Shown one piece after another: positions 33,820 to 46,763 of a DNA stretch of 64,000 bases. Under the pieces are notes generated by a model that made no database searches, was not told the DNA's origin, and was given only the letters and a program-made list of their open reading frames with translations. The stretch comes from Rosa chinensis (lineage: Eukaryota > Streptophyta > Magnoliopsida > Rosales > Rosaceae). Every line of letters starts with the position of its first letter. The first letter of the stretch is position 1. The stretch lies in contig NC_037094.1 in assembly GCF_002994745.2 (NCBI RefSeq), positions 8,617,001 through 8,681,000 on the forward strand, in the 5' to 3' direction. Both the position numbers and the translations under genes were made by a program.

Positions 33820-36793
33820 GTTGTTATTACTACTACTATTATTATTATTTTTTATTTATTTATATTTTGCAAAATAAATAAAGTAATGAATATATAGAGT
33901 GTGGAGGTGAGAAAAGCATGAAGTGATCAAACTGAGGAGTGGTAATGACATTGAAATTTCAACTTGATGTCCTACATAAGCAAATGGTCTAATTTTTATT
34001 AATGTAGCTACATGGGAAATTAATTAATATATATGACAATGAACTATTAATTGTTCTTCTCACTTTTTTTTTTCTGTTAAGAGACATGAAAAAAGTAAAT
34101 GTTATTGTCAGCACCAGAAACAAATCTAATCGTCATTATCAAATATGGAAGTGTTAATTTGCAAGGTGCATGAAAGAATAATCTGTACAGATGTTTATCT
34201 CTTACTTGTACCAAAAACAAAAACAATTACGATTCCACGCTATAAGTATGACTGATATTTTACACCCTTCTTACTTTATTTTTATTTTTGGAAGTGAAAA
34301 TTTGATATCTTGTGCATCCAAAGATTGTGAAGGAAAAACCCTAAAGAAATAACTATTCAGTACGTTATTTTACACTGTTTTCTTGAATAACCATCATCTG
34401 TGTTAGAAAGGTTGTTTCGGTTTATTAGTTTCTTATGCTCCATCTCTATCTAGCTAGCTAGCTAGCTAACATCTACAATTACATTGCATGCTTGACATAA
34501 ACAAAGGGAAGGATCACCCATACAACCTAATACACAACTAAGAAGATCAATAACTTTCATCTCTATTTAAGCACTTAACAATTTCCATAAAGGTTTTTGT
34601 AAAACCATTTAAAAGAATAACTACCACCTTTTACTTTCTCACCTTTACATCTTTTGTATTAGAGTTAAATTAAATGACTAAACATGAGACATGCGTGGAT
34701 GTGAATACTCACATTTACTTTCTCAAAAGGCATTGAAAAATTTATAACTATCTAAATTTCACCGGTGTATATAGAAATTTGTGATTATTTTGAGAGAAAT
34801 GGATCGAACACTTCAATTAATCCACTAAACTCATCCTTCAATTTAAGCAAGTTTTGGTCACCCATCCCCACCTTCTAAAGATTTTTAATTTGAGACAATT
34901 TTTATGAACTCTTTGTTCCTAGTACTTACTATTTGTATGAAGATATTTCTGGATTTGATTTTGACCAGAGACAACTGTCCTCCTTGAATTCTACATACGA
35001 TTATACGGTAGCTCGTAATTAATAGAAATAGATGCTGATAATTAAAATTGACTCAACTTCTAGTTTTTTTTTTGGTAGACTTGAGAGCATGAGTGCATGA
35101 CATATCACATCGAGCACACCAACTGTAATCACCTGAGCTTGTTATAATAGATGTCCTATTTACTTTTCCAAAAACCTAATAAGATAATGGAACGTATATT
35201 AGTTTAATAATCGGAGAGGAGATACACTAAGCTATATAGCTAATCTTAATTATTCCGACCATGATCGATCATGAGCGATATACTTTGGAAAATCTTATCC
35301 CTTCTCAGGTGGACCGTATATTCTAAGCCCCCAGACCTAACACTTCTGATCCCGTCTTTACTTAAAACGACTAAATGTAATCACAAACTTTCTCAGTTTC
35401 CTCTTTTATGTTTTCTATTCATCCATACACGAACCCTAGCTTACTATACCATTAACCAAAGGAGCAACACAAATACACAAAACCCTTCGTGGAGTTTTAA
35501 TATGTAACTGTCATTATATCGGATGCTGCCATTTGTAACAATCAGAACTAGAGTCTTTTGATTGCTCGGTTCACGCGTGGGTCAAAAGCTATGAGATAGA
35601 GCGCAATACCAATTTTTTTCTATGCTAATCGCCCACCAAAAAATTGAAAAGAAATTCTTCTTGACATTATATGTTACACATGTCATTACTTGAACTCAAG
35701 ACTTTGCATATGTACTAATGGCTCGTATGTCAAGATAATTTTGAGTAAATAATGAGTAAATAATGCTTAAATGGTACATGTAACTCACTTTCTTTTCTTC
35801 TTTTCGGAAAAGTAATAATAGCAAAATAATTCCGAAGATTACAACTTTTGAGAACTAAAATAAAAATTGAGAGCTAATGCCTAGGATCATTTGATTTAAT
35901 GACATAAATTTTTCTTTTATAAGTAAGAAGTCGTGAGTTCAACTTACAAAAGATTAGTCGTTGATATGATCAAAAAATTTGAAATTTGACCACAAAAACC
36001 GTGACATTTCAGAAATTAATGAATTAACAAAGTTAGAGCTAAAATCCACCCTAATTTTAGTTGTTGAAAATATTTTGTGAAATTGAATCTTCTAAAAATA
36101 TATAGAAATATACTAGATCTCTTCAATAATAAGTCAGGGATGCGAGAATAACCAACTTAGCTTTTACTTTGCACCTCTTCAAAACTCATGACAAGGCTAG
36201 TGAAGAAGAGTTCACGTAATGTACCCTAGAACCCTAATGAGTACACGGAACACTAGTTGGTATAAGTTTATTCTTTGTAAGTGAGAGGTCGTGACATTTC
36301 ATAAATAAATGACTTGACAACTTAGTTGTCAAAAATATTTTGTGAAATTGAATCTTTAAAAATATATAGACAGATACTAGGTCTCTTCAATAATAAGTCA
36401 GGGATGCCAATGAGAGAATTGACAAGGCTAGCGAAGAAGAGTTCACTTAATGTACCCTAGAACCCTACTGAGTACACCGAACACCTCCCCAATTTGAAAT
36501 CAATGAGAAGTCAGGGGTCGTCTTCAACAAGAATTCTAGAATGGTTTGCGCTTAAGACCTAAAGCTTCAACAAAAATTCTGGAATGGTTTTCGCTTAAGA
36601 CCTAAAGGTCTCCGCACATACAACAACAGGAAGGGTGGGGGAATGAGAACCTCAAAATTAAACCAAATATATATTTTTTTCTTCTATATATGTCGGTCCA
36701 ATCTCGCCTTCAATTTATTTGATGAAATTCTCAGAAGGCATGAGGCTATGACGGTGAGGTATCAGCTTATCAGACATTTATGACTTCTTATGT
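33598..36793. other. Long AT-rich intergenic stretch, no gene seen
   Basis: Contains a (TTA)n-type microsatellite (about 33795-33850). Segments near 36080-36240 and 36330-36480 repeat each other (CTCTTCAATAATAAGTCAGGGATGC, AAGAAGAGTTCAC.TAATGTACCCTAGAACCCTA), an imperfect local duplication about 250 bp apart. No coding exon recognised. Confidence 0.55.
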
Positions 36794-36802
36794 TCGTATT
36801 TA

Positions 36803-37792
36803 GGAAAATGATTTGTGGCCTCAATGAGGCCTAAGATTTATGGCCTCAATATTATGTGTCATGCCATGTCACCTACACACATCACCTATTTGTCAAATCA
36901 TGCAATGTAATTCTTGAGAAAAATACAATTTTAGCCTTCCAAAATCTAATGACTCCAAGTTATTTTGATTTTTTTTCTAAAGAAAAAATTACTTTGTCTT
37001 TTTTTTTTCTTTTCATTACACTTATGCTTAGATTTAAATAACAATGTCAAGAATAGAAAAAATTTCATGTAATTCAATCAATAGATTTGCACATACATTT
37101 TATCAATAGATTTGCATAATACATGTATATGAATTCAACCTTTGTTGCGTTTCTGTAAATTTTGAAAATATAATGTGAAAAATACATAGTTATATCATTA
37201 TATATGTTCTTATGTTCATTCTCTTCTCTTTATGTAGCTAGGGTTTAAATGTTATATTTTAGTTTGTTATTTTCTGTTTGTTTATTTTCCTTATATTTAG
37301 ATTGTAGATGATAATTAATGAATGCTACTAACATTATTTTTTTTTTCTTACCTCTTAATTTAGACATATGTATTTTCCAAATTCAATTTATTAATGCTAT
37401 TTTTTTGGATGAAATTAATCAATAAATTTATTACCTATTTCTTGACACCTAATTCAATATATTTATGCTATTTGGAAAGAAAAATTATAGGAAAGAATTT
37501 AAATAAATGAAGAAAAATATTGGTTAAAGAATTTGTAGACATATCTCTTAAATTAATGCATAATTAATAGGTGATTTTTTTTTCGTCACCTAATTAAATT
37601 CATTAATGTAATTGATTCACCCCTAACATCTAAAAGGAAATATAAAAGGATAAAGTTGGTGTTGCAATAGTATGATGTGGCAAGATATATTATGTGAAAT
37701 GGAAAATAAAATTAGTATTTGCTTACATGGCATGACACCTAGGATTTGAGGCCATAAATCTTAGGCCTCATTGAGGCCCTATATCATTGCCC
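36803..37792. mobile_element. 990-bp AT-rich MULE-type element
   Basis: The perfect 9-bp repeat TCGTATTTA lies at 36794-36802 and 37793-37801. Terminal inverted repeats of about 60-70 bp share CCTCAATGAGGCCTAAGATT, TATGGCCTCAA and TGTCATGCCATGT. A smaller palindrome GGCCTCAATGAGGCC sits within each end. The interior is AT-rich and has no coding sequence. The 9-bp duplication and TIRs point to the Mutator superfamily. Confidence 0.85.
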
Positions 37793-37970
37793 TCGTATTT
37801 ATTTAATGAAAAAGCGAAACAACATATATATACGTTGTTGTTCTAGGCAGTTTGACTTGCTTAAATTTACACACGAGCACAACATATTTTCATAATTTCC
37901 TTAATTTCTTAGTGGTGAGTTTCCCCTATCGTTTTGCCGCTTCTCGCTTCCTAATTGATATTACAAATTT

Positions 37971-38309
37971 ATGACTTCGTCTCTAAAAATTAGTACTCAA
38001 TTAGTACATGTTTATTATCTAAATATACTAGAGGGTGATTTACATAACATTGAATTTCATATCAATGTCACTTTCAACGGTATGGAGGATATTGGGGAGA
38101 GTAATATGCTTGATGAAAAATGTGATGCTATTAAAATTAAGATGCATATGTTAGGGTTTTGGCGGTTGCATCTTGTATATGTGTGCACGAAAGTAGTGCC
38201 AAAGCCAGAGTTGGAATCCCAGGAGAAACGGCGAAAAGTAATGGAAAGTTATAAATGGAAAAAGGAAATGGCCGAGGGAAAGTCACGTGAAAGAGGTATG
38301 CTTTGTTAA
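37971..38309 (+). CDS. Hypothetical 112-residue ORF
   Basis: An ATG-initiated frame of 112 codons, MTSSLKISTQLVHVYYLN to a stop at 38307-38309. The C-terminal third is charged (KPELESQEKRRKVMESYKWK). It has no recognised domain, signal peptide or membrane segment. It lies between a MULE-type element and the first SWEET gene. It may be a relic of a larger gene or a chance frame. Confidence 0.25.
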   Translation: MTSSLKISTQLVHVYYLNILEGDLHNIEFHINVTFNGMEDIGESNMLDEKCDAIKIKMHMLGFWRLHLVYVCTKVVPKPELESQEKRRKVMESYKWKKEMAEGKSRERGMLC

Positions 38310-38564
38310 ACCTGTAACGTAATTACGTAAGTATGTTGTTGTTCTTGTTGAGTTGCACAATATGCTTAAAGATACCGACTAGCTCGTTTCACATTTTGTT
38401 GAGTTGGCATGCAATGCGCTAGCTTATATGTTGATTGCTCAGCCAGAAAGGGTGCATGGCTTTTTTGTACTACTTTGCTTATGCCACCTGCGGCTGCCTT
38501 TTCCTAAGCTTAATTAATTAAATATAATCACCCTTCATGCAACCACAAGCTAGCTAAGTTTCTC

Positions 38565-38572
38565 TATATATA
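38565..38572 (+). promoter_or_regulatory. Putative TATA box of the first SWEET gene
   Basis: TATATATA, 165 bp upstream of the ATG at 38730. The second SWEET gene has the same element at almost the same distance (163 bp), which supports both. Confidence 0.55.
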
Positions 38573-38729
38573 TGGAAGACTCTCGGTCTTAAGATCTCGT
38601 ACCATGACTTGGAATCTAATCTAGCTTGAGAAGAAGGATATAGGGCTAAGGCTTTCAGAGCATACATAACCCTGTAATCCTTTCTTCTATTCCTTCCTTG
38701 AGTTTCAGTTTCATTTCCTAGAAACTACC

Positions 38730-40568
38730 ATGACGTCAAGTACTGCTCACTCCCCTCTGGTTTTTGCCTTTGGCATCCTAGGTACAAGTTCTGCATCAAC
38801 ATTCTTCTAGTTTATTAGATTTCAGAAGAGAAAACCCTTTTGGGAAAGCTAATTAACTTCTCTTTTGTTCCTTGTTCTTTAGGTAACATTGTCTCCTTCA
38901 TCGTGTTTCTAGCTCCAGTGTAAGTTTATTCGACTTTCTCTCATATTTTTCTTGAAAGAGGATCTTTTGAGATCGAAGAGAGTATTCGGAAAATAATGAT
39001 TGTGTTTTGGGGATGCAGGCCAACATTTTTCAGGGTGTACAAGAAGAAATCAACAGAAGGATTTCAATCAGTTCCATATGTATTTGCACTCTTCAGTGCA
39101 ACGATCTGGATTTACTATGCATCCCTTAAATCTGATGAGATGCTTCTTATCACCATCAATGGCTTCGGTTGTGTCATCGAGACCATTTATATTGCAATGT
39201 ACATTACATTTGCACCAAAGCAAGCTAGGGTAAAATACCAGACTCTCTCTCCACCCCCGCGCCCCCCCCCCCCCCCCCCCCCCCCTCCAATCAAGCTGCT
39301 ACTAATTAATGGAGTAATGGAATTAATATTCGTTGTAATAAAATTGCAGGTGAACACCTTGAGGCTGCTTCTTCTTGTGAATTTTGGGGGATTTTGCTTG
39401 ATTCTTCTTTTGTCTCACTTCCTAGCACAAGGGCCAACTCGGGTTAAAGTTCTTGGATGGGTTTGTGTAGCTTTCTCTGTCAGTGTCTTTGCGGCACCTT
39501 TAAGCATCATGGTAATTAATTAAGCTAATCATATCTTAATTGGGGATCCCCTTGTTTCTTGTATAGAATTGAAGGACCGATGACCCTTCCATATATAGTA
39601 CTGTCTCACTCATGTCTATATATCTTTATTGTGATTTTTGCAGAGATTGGTTATTCGCACCAAGAGCGTAGAATTCATGCCGTTTTCCCTGTCCTTCTTC
39701 CTCACCCTCAGTGCTATCATGTGGCTCTTCTATGGTTTACTCCTTAAAGATCTCTATGTTGCGGTAAGTTCAGTCATTTTTCTATTCCTAATTTTTGTTT
39801 GGTTAAGCTGCGTACGGCTTCCTGTCCTTAATCAATCATGAAATAAAATATATATGATTATATGCAGGTATCTTTGCCCTTTCAACAAATCTTGTAAATA
39901 AGAGTTATTATATATATGCTAATGTGCGACTATATAATATAACTAATATATAATATTCTACCATGCATATTCCTTTAACAATCATATCAATCTTTGTGTT
40001 GTGGCAAACCGAAAAGCATTCTGGAGATAGATGACCCCTGTAATCAATTCATAAAAAATAGCTATAGATATATGATCAATTTATGGGCCAAATTGATCAA
40101 GCCGGTCTTAATATTTGTAGGGGCTAGCTAGATGCAATTTGCACATTTTAATGGGCCAATTTTGAAAAGTATTGCCTCATTTTAACTAATTAGTTAATTA
40201 ATTTCATGGATCTGCAGGCCCCAAACATACTCGGTTTCAGCTTTGGTGTGGCTCAGATGATACTGTATGCAATTTACCGAAACAGCAAAACGGTTATTGT
40301 GGACAAGGAGAAGCTACCAGAGCACAAAACAGCTGATGACATTGTGAAGCAGATCAACATCACGGTTTTGCCTACTTCTGAGGTACAAGTACAAGTAAAA
40401 GAAGAGGCCGTAAGCCCCGCCCGTGCCAATAATTCCGACGAAAATGATGATCATGAGCAAAACGAACACGATCAACGTGAGCATGTTCCACAGCCATGTC
40501 GCGTTGATGCTCAAGGCATCGACTTGGTCTCTAAGCAAGTCCCGGTTCTTGTTCAATGCGAAGTTTGA
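38730..40568 (+). CDS. SWEET: Clade III SWEET sugar transporter (SWEET10/N3-like), copy 1
   Basis: Six exons: 38730-38781, 38883-38919, 39019-39229, 39350-39511, 39644-39763 and 40218-40568. GT-AG introns and continuous phase give 310 residues. Two MtN3/saliva repeats are present. The first holds [20 protein letters not shown], then [17 protein letters not shown]. The second holds [20 protein letters not shown], then [18 protein letters not shown]. This gives the usual seven membrane helices. The soluble tail (about residues 220-310) is Glu/Asp-rich. The SVEFMPF motif and the V/L-AP-V/L-PTF signature fit clade III members, which export sucrose across the plasma membrane (phloem, nectary, seed or pathogen-induced). 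The substrate is inferred from the clade. Intron 3 has a run of about 28 C residues at 39260-39286. A sister gene of identical structure lies 12 kb downstream. Confidence 0.94.
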
Positions 40569-41320
40569 GCATCGATGGATTCGGCTTAGCATCTTCGATT
40601 TGATCGATCTGCTTTGTACTACTACCTGGTCTGATCTTCATTTCTAGCCCTAATATTGTATGTGGAAGTGCATATGTAACATAGAGGATGTGCACATATG
40701 TCCTTAATTTGGTGCATCTTTATCTTTCTGTAAGCGTAATAGTCTAGCTAGTTCGTTCATAGATTTGCTTCTTGCCCATATTGTAATGGTTGCATTTGAG
40801 CATTGGAGGGCATAGTCGCTTGCTGTGAACATTTCTTCTTCCTTTAATTAATCATGAAATAAAAGTACATGTACGTTTGTGAACTATATATACGTATTTT
40901 ATACAGTACTAATTTTATTTTTTTAGGTATTCATGTGTATGTGTCTATCTAGATATTATAATGGTTATAATGGTGGTGCGTCTGCTTTGGGAGTATTTCA
41001 AAAGGTTTCCATTGACGACCGGAATATTTGATATTCTTATTTGCATTACGTAAGAGAAAATAATAAATTATAGTTACAATCATAGCAACCTAAAATGAAC
41101 GATACTTATAGGCACTAATCCTTAGAACTTTTCAAGTCCAATCGTTCCGCATAGTGTTATTGTTGGAAATTTAGTGATACTTCCGTCACCATATTTTGAT
41201 TCTCTTACAAAATCACACAAATATAATATATATTAATAATAAATAATTATCATTATTTTATTGTCATATAGATTAAAATAACAAGAATTATAAAACTTAT
41301 CTCTTGAATTTGTAGGTTTT
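40569..41320. other. 3' flank of the first SWEET gene
   Basis: The left part is the likely 3' untranslated region. TTTGCATTACGTAAGAGAAAATAATAAATTATA near 41040 is similar to a stretch near 50175, suggesting an old segmental duplication downstream of SWEET genes. No other gene seen. Confidence 0.5.
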
Positions 41321-41323
41321 CAA

Positions 41324-44300
41324 CACTACTAGAAAAACAGGTTCTTTCACACGCATGAATTATGTGTAAATACATTGAAATACACACGGAAATCTGTGTG
41401 AATGAGTAGTTTCACACAGTACAGTCACAAATTCACAATTTGTACGTGTTGCGTTGCTAAATCACTTTCACACGGAAAGCCTGTTTGTGTGAGCTATATT
41501 AGCGCCTATGAATCCCAATTATATTAACTTCCAAATTTCTAAATTATAATTAGGGGCCGTGACCACTTACCCAATTTTTGGCCAAAAATTGCCCACTTAC
41601 TCCACCAAGAGTTATTTAACCCCGTTTACCCAATCTAACATACAGTGACAGTTTTGCCCCTATTAAACTCTTTCCTCTCAGACTCTCTCTCTCTCTCTCT
41701 CTCTCATCGACGGCAGAGACGAAATCACCGGAGCCTCGGAATCCGATTTGGGAGAGGATCAATTAGGAGCCACGGCGGCGTTGTTTGGTTCTATTCCGGC
41801 GCGTCAATATGGAAGAAGTTGAGGTGGCCGACGATTGGAAGTTGCCGGGTTTGGTTCGACTTGGTTTTGGTTCAAGTCTGATCTCTTGCCGAAATGGATT
41901 TTGGGTCCAACGTCGGCAGCGTCTGAAGAATTTGGGTCATTGACGTCGGCGTCTGAAGATGATTCACGATCTGGTCTGATGCATCGACGAGATCTGCTGT
42001 ACTCATCGTCCGGGTTCTTGGGTTTCGATTCCGTCGGCTATTATCACTGGTACACACCCCAATGCAATTGACTCAACCAGACTTGTCGTCCAGACCCGAA
42101 CGTCGACCGACGTATAGCCTTCAGAAGCAGGAGACGAAGCCACGGTGCCGCCGAATATGGTGATTGGGTGCCCAAATCAGTTTCTGTTTTTTTTTTTTTT
42201 TTTTTTTTGCTACCCAATACATTTCTTGTCTACTGGGGCCAGTAGACACATTATTGGCCCCCAGTAGACTTTGAAATGAGGGACATGGATCACTATAGTG
42301 TGGTGTATTGATAAGTTACCTGTTGTTTTGTGTGTATTAAAGCCAAATTATCTGTGAATCATACAAAATGGTGCATTTTTGGTGGTCTATTGGGAGGCAG
42401 TAGAGACATTGGACTTTTGTATTGGGGGGCAATAATATGATTATTGGGAGCCAATAATATGATTATAAATTGATCAATTGTTCCTGTAGTGTATTCATTT
42501 TGGTTTTGGGAGTTCATACAATTCACTGGACGACAATAATATGATTTTTGGGGGGGGGGGGGGGGGCGGTAATATGATTACTGGGGGGCAATAATAGCCG
42601 GATTCCGGATTCCAGTCATCGGTCGCCGGATTTCGGTTACCGGTTCCCGGAATCCGGTCACCGTTCGCCGGAGTCCGGTCACCGGTCGCCGGAGACCGCG
42701 CCGGCCACTGGTCACCGGAGCAAATCAAGGTGGAAGGTGACTTCTTTCTCTAAGTGAGAAAGAAGGAGAGGGCAAAAAAGTCTCAAAAAAAAAGAAAAAA
42801 GAATTAATTGGGTAAAGGGGAAATAATCCCTTAGAGTGTTTTGGGTAAATTGGGTTAAAAAACAGTTGGTGGAGCAAGTTGGCAATTTTTAGCCTAAAAT
42901 CGGGTAAATGATCATTTTCCCTTATAATTAATCTTTATATTTCAGAATAAATGTATTACAATTATTCATATTTAGATACTTATTTTAAATTCCTCCGTTT
43001 ATTCTCAATTATAGTCATAGTTGTTTTTTTTGTTCTTCATGGTGATTCTGCAAATCTTGAAAGGTGGTTCTTCATGTTGTTCATGGTCATTCTCCATATC
43101 TTGAAGGAATAATCTTGAGATCCAACCTGTGTTATGTAGAGATTGAGTCTTTGTTTGCATCTAATGAATTTCTGCAAGACAATCCCAGTAAGATTAGCAA
43201 ATCGATCCAAGAACGTGTTCAACCGCCACAAAGAGGCATTTATTTACTTGTAGATCTAAGACCACAAAACTCAACCACAACCAAAAAATAATATTTTCAA
43301 CAGAAGTCAAACAAATCAACACCACCCAAAACCCAATCAACCAATTCAGAGAGAAACACGTACCAGATGCAAAGGAGATTTGACATGCCTGACCAGAGCC
43401 GAAGTGATAACCCAAATCTCTCAATCTCCCAAAAAATATTGTTTCTTCGTTTGCCCATAAGGGATATCAGAGAATAAGATATAAAACAAAGACTTCTAGA
43501 GATCCACTTAAGATCAATGCAAATTGATGTGTTCAGCATCCACAGAGATGCCCTTACCTGCATATCTAAGATCCATGCAAGTAATACAAACTGAAATCAG
43601 TTGCATCTGAAAATCAAATTAACCAAAACATTTGGAAGTTCCAGAAAATGGGAGACTCATAATCAATTGAAAAGTTTTCACTTCACGAGTACCTTGAGTT
43701 TTTGCTGGAAATCTGGAGTTGAAGAGACGCTGATTTGGAAATCTGGAGGTCGTCCATCCCTGATTGGCCATTATTCTGCAGATAATGTCCTTGGACTTTT
43801 TCGAGCTCCGAACCCGACGCAGCTTCCTGGGTCTTGGGGTTTGCGAGTCGAGTCGGGATTCAGTTAGGGTATCGGTGGAGCAGAAGAGTAGGAGGAGGGT
43901 GAGGGATTGAGTGTTTGAGGGCCATTGGGAGGGTTTAGAGAGAGAAATCATGGTGAATGTGGTCTGGGGTTTTTCGTCAGGATAAATGAGAACGAGTGTA
44001 AAGTCTAACTTGAATTAATGAAGATAAATGGGAATTTGGGGAAAGTTATTGATAAGGATTTACAGTTTCACACCGATGTTTGTGTGAAACATGAACACAT
44101 GAAGCCTGCAATAAATAGTGTGTCAAATATAAATAAACATTTATAAAAATTGTGTAATTAATTTGCCTTTTGTTTTATTTTGAAGTATAATTCACACGGA
44201 TTTCTGTGTGTGAACATTGAAGTTATTTTTATATTTTAATACACTCACACGGAAATCTGTCTCTAAATGTAGATATTAATGCAAATATTCTGACACAATG

Positions 44301-44541
44301 GTAGAAATCTCTGCTCTCCCAAGTCTAATTAATCAAACACATTCACACGGATATTCGTGTGAAATACCGAAAAAAAAATTGATATATTACATTTTTACCC
44401 TCAGTAAGTTATGAAATGGTTTGTTTCAAAAGTTTTGACACTGATAAGCGTGTGAGTACACAGTTATTCACACAATTTTCTCTCCATGTGAATCTTTGTG
44501 TGAACAAAATCCGTGTGTGATGGCCCCTTTTTCTAGTAGTG
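41324..44541. mobile_element. Non-autonomous CACTA (En/Spm-type) transposon
   Basis: Ends are CACTACTAGAAAAA (41324 on) and TTTTTCTAGTAGTG (to 44541), perfect inverted repeats, flanked by the 3-bp duplication CAA (41321-41323; 44542-44544). Subterminal regions on both sides contain many short palindromes of the form TTCACACGGA...TCTGTGTGAA, the expected transposase binding array. No transposase coding sequence was recognised in 42931-44541. A MULE is nested inside (41553-42921). Without it the element is about 1.84 kb. A GC-rich stretch near 43690-43960 could be captured host sequence. Confidence 0.92.
41553..42921. mobile_element. MULE-type element nested in the CACTA transposon
   Basis: The perfect 9-bp repeat TTATAATTA lies at 41544-41552 and 42922-42930. 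Terminal inverted repeats begin GGGGCCGTGACCACTTACCC (left) and, reversed, GGGAAAATGATCATTTACCC (right), and continue imperfectly for about 90 bp. Inside are a CT microsatellite, a 24-bp T run, an 18-bp G run, repeated ACCGG/GCCGGA motifs and ATTGGGGGGCAATAATATGA-like repeats. No transposase. The related element at 18998-20613 has the same internal order. Confidence 0.85.
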
Positions 44542-44544
44542 CAA

Positions 44545-45651
44545 GGAACACATCATTCGAAAAGACTTTAAGGTTGAAGCGTGTAAACACTGCCCTTAAG
44601 AGTAGATTTCGCCCCTCTGACCTCGGAGACAATGTCTTGATGTAGCAGGTTCGTGGCGCCCTACCCTCCAGGGTACAACAACCGTTAATCCTTGTAAGCG
44701 TATACTCGCAATACTTGGATCCTAGAACAGTTTGATTCTTTCCTTTGGCAAAACGTAAAATAGTAAAACTCTCAAAAACTTTACGACAAAAAATAATTCA
44801 ACAGAGAGAGAAAGACTGATTTTGAAAGAGATGATGAAAGATAAAGAATATGTGTCGCAGTGGAGCAAGTGATGTTTTGGCTTATAAAAGAGTTGCTAGC
44901 TAGTATAATTAAACAAATCATAAAGGGATGGAATGATAATAGAGGGGTTACAAAATTGGTAACCGTTATAACCCCCATGAATGAAATAATTACTAGACGG
45001 GTTATGATCATGATAAATATATATTAATATGAGTCAATTCTTAATTTATAATCCCCAATAAATGCTCTGAAAACAAAACAGAAATTCACAACTCTAAAAT
45101 TTAAATTGACTCATTTAGAAAATAAGGAAAATACTTTCCACCATATAGTTGTGTATTTTGATATTTCAAAAATTCCAACAGTTATTATATATATGAGTCT
45201 CTCGAGCCTCAAATTGCATTTCAGGTCTTGGGAGTCTAATAAGAACCACGTACAGAGCGAGAGGATGAAGCCAAATCTAGCTGTTAAGCAAGTATCTTGT
45301 TGATTTGATTTCTAGAAGGGAGATTTTCTTATTTAACTTTTTCTAATATTAGTTGCATTTATTGAAGTTTTAGATAACATTTGAACTTAATAAAAATGTA
45401 TATTTATTATTAAGTTTTTTTTTTTTAGAATGAATTTTATTATTAAGTTAAGGACTATATCAATGACTCAATGTGAAACAAGAGTAAAAAAATGTACGCA
45501 AACTCTCAACATCATAGAGCTTAAGTTTCAAATTGAATAAAATAAAACACTAACAGAGCTCAAAATTGTTCATATCTGAGATGACATTTTTTGACATATA
45601 ACTTAAATGTATATACATAGCATATCCACCTCTTAGCTAGAGGGTCGTTGT
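44545..45651. other. Intergenic, no gene seen
   Basis: AT-rich sequence right of the CACTA element. Only short family-less frames are open. Confidence 0.5.
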
Positions 45652-45675
45652 TAAGAGGGATCGCATAGTAAAGCC

Positions 45676-46292
45676 TCTCAATAATGGTTTTTTTTAATGT
45701 GTTTGGCTTCTGCCTAGTTTAGGCTAGCAAACAGTCTCTTTTACTGCTGATGATTGCGTGAGCGTGCCAATACCGAGGGTGTAGTCGTCGGGCATCCCTT
45801 GTCTTCACTTCTTCTTCAAACACTGTTGACGAGGAGAGCACCAATCTCGTCACAAGGTTCTTTTCTTTGCCTTACGGACATGATCTCTTGCGTCACTAAA
45901 TTGATACTTAGCGTTGTAGGCTAAGTAGAGCAATCACCGGGAAGTAGGAGAAAGCGCGGGTTTTGCTAAAGCGTGACTTTAGCTTTGTTGGGCTGCTAGA
46001 CGTGACGCTGGCTTCACTGGTTTCAACTAGGTTAAGGTAGGTTGCTCCGGAGAGACTTTAATCCTAGTTGGTCTTTGCTACTTGAATCCTATAAGGGCTC
46101 GTTTTCCTCATGGACTTTGGAATAGGCGAAGCTATAACCCAAAACCATAGTAGACTTATTTTTGGGCCGCAGGTTCCGACCCTCTATGCTCGATCCTCTA
46201 AAAGATATTGCCAAAAATACTTTTGGGCTCTAACAGAATATCCAAAATCTTAATTCGTACTTCTCAAGTCATAAAAAAAAATGAAAAGAGGT
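45676..46292 (+). mobile_element. Possible retroposon with long imperfect target duplication
   Basis: AAGAGGGATCGCATAGTAAAGCC (near 45653-45675) and AAGAGGGATCACATAGATAAGCC (near 46296-46318) bracket a GC-richer non-coding unit that ends in an A-rich stretch (ATAAAAAAAAATGAAAAGAGG). This fits an old target duplication around a polyadenylated retroposon. No domain recognised and the limits are approximate. Confidence 0.4.
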
Positions 46293-46468
46293 ATAAAGAG
46301 GGATCACATAGATAAGCCACTATGTAAAGTTTGTATGCAAATTATCTCATTTAATTTTGTCATTATATTTTTCTTGAGGGGTTTAGGTTTTCTTTCTCTT
46401 TATTATTTCTTGAATGTTTTGTAACAATCTTAAATTTTATTTGCAATATTCAGCACCGGAAATCCTAA

Positions 46469-46763
46469 GAGCAACTCTAACAGCTTCTACATAATTTTTG
46501 TATTACAGGAAAGTAAAACTCAAAGCTTTGCATAATTTTTCTTCTATAACTCTAACAGATTCCCTATTTTACAGCAATATCTAAAATCTCCATAATTCTT
46601 CCTTAAAATTTTAGAAATTGTTGTTAATTTAGAGAAGTTTGTTTTCTCTTTCCTCACTACCCTAAAATGAGAATAGTTATAGAGAATCTGTTAGAGCAAA
46701 AAAGACTCATTTTTCCCTAAAATAGAGATTAATCAAAATATGGAGAAGTTGTTAGAGTTGCTT
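46469..46763. mobile_element. PIF/Harbinger-type MITE, 295 bp
   Basis: TAA is duplicated at 46466-46468 and 46764-46766. The ends are inverted: GAGCAACTCTAACAGCTTCT on the left; the right end reversed reads AAGCAACTCTAACAACTTCT. It has an AT-rich interior and no ORF. The size, TAA duplication and TIRs fit a Harbinger-derived MITE. Confidence 0.75.

Noticed and set aside
40314..40592. Minus-strand ORF opposite the last SWEET exon
   Set aside because: Antisense shadow of the SWEET coding sequence.
43037..43951. Several ORFs inside the CACTA element
   Set aside because: No transposase or other domain; overlapping frames on both strands suggest chance.
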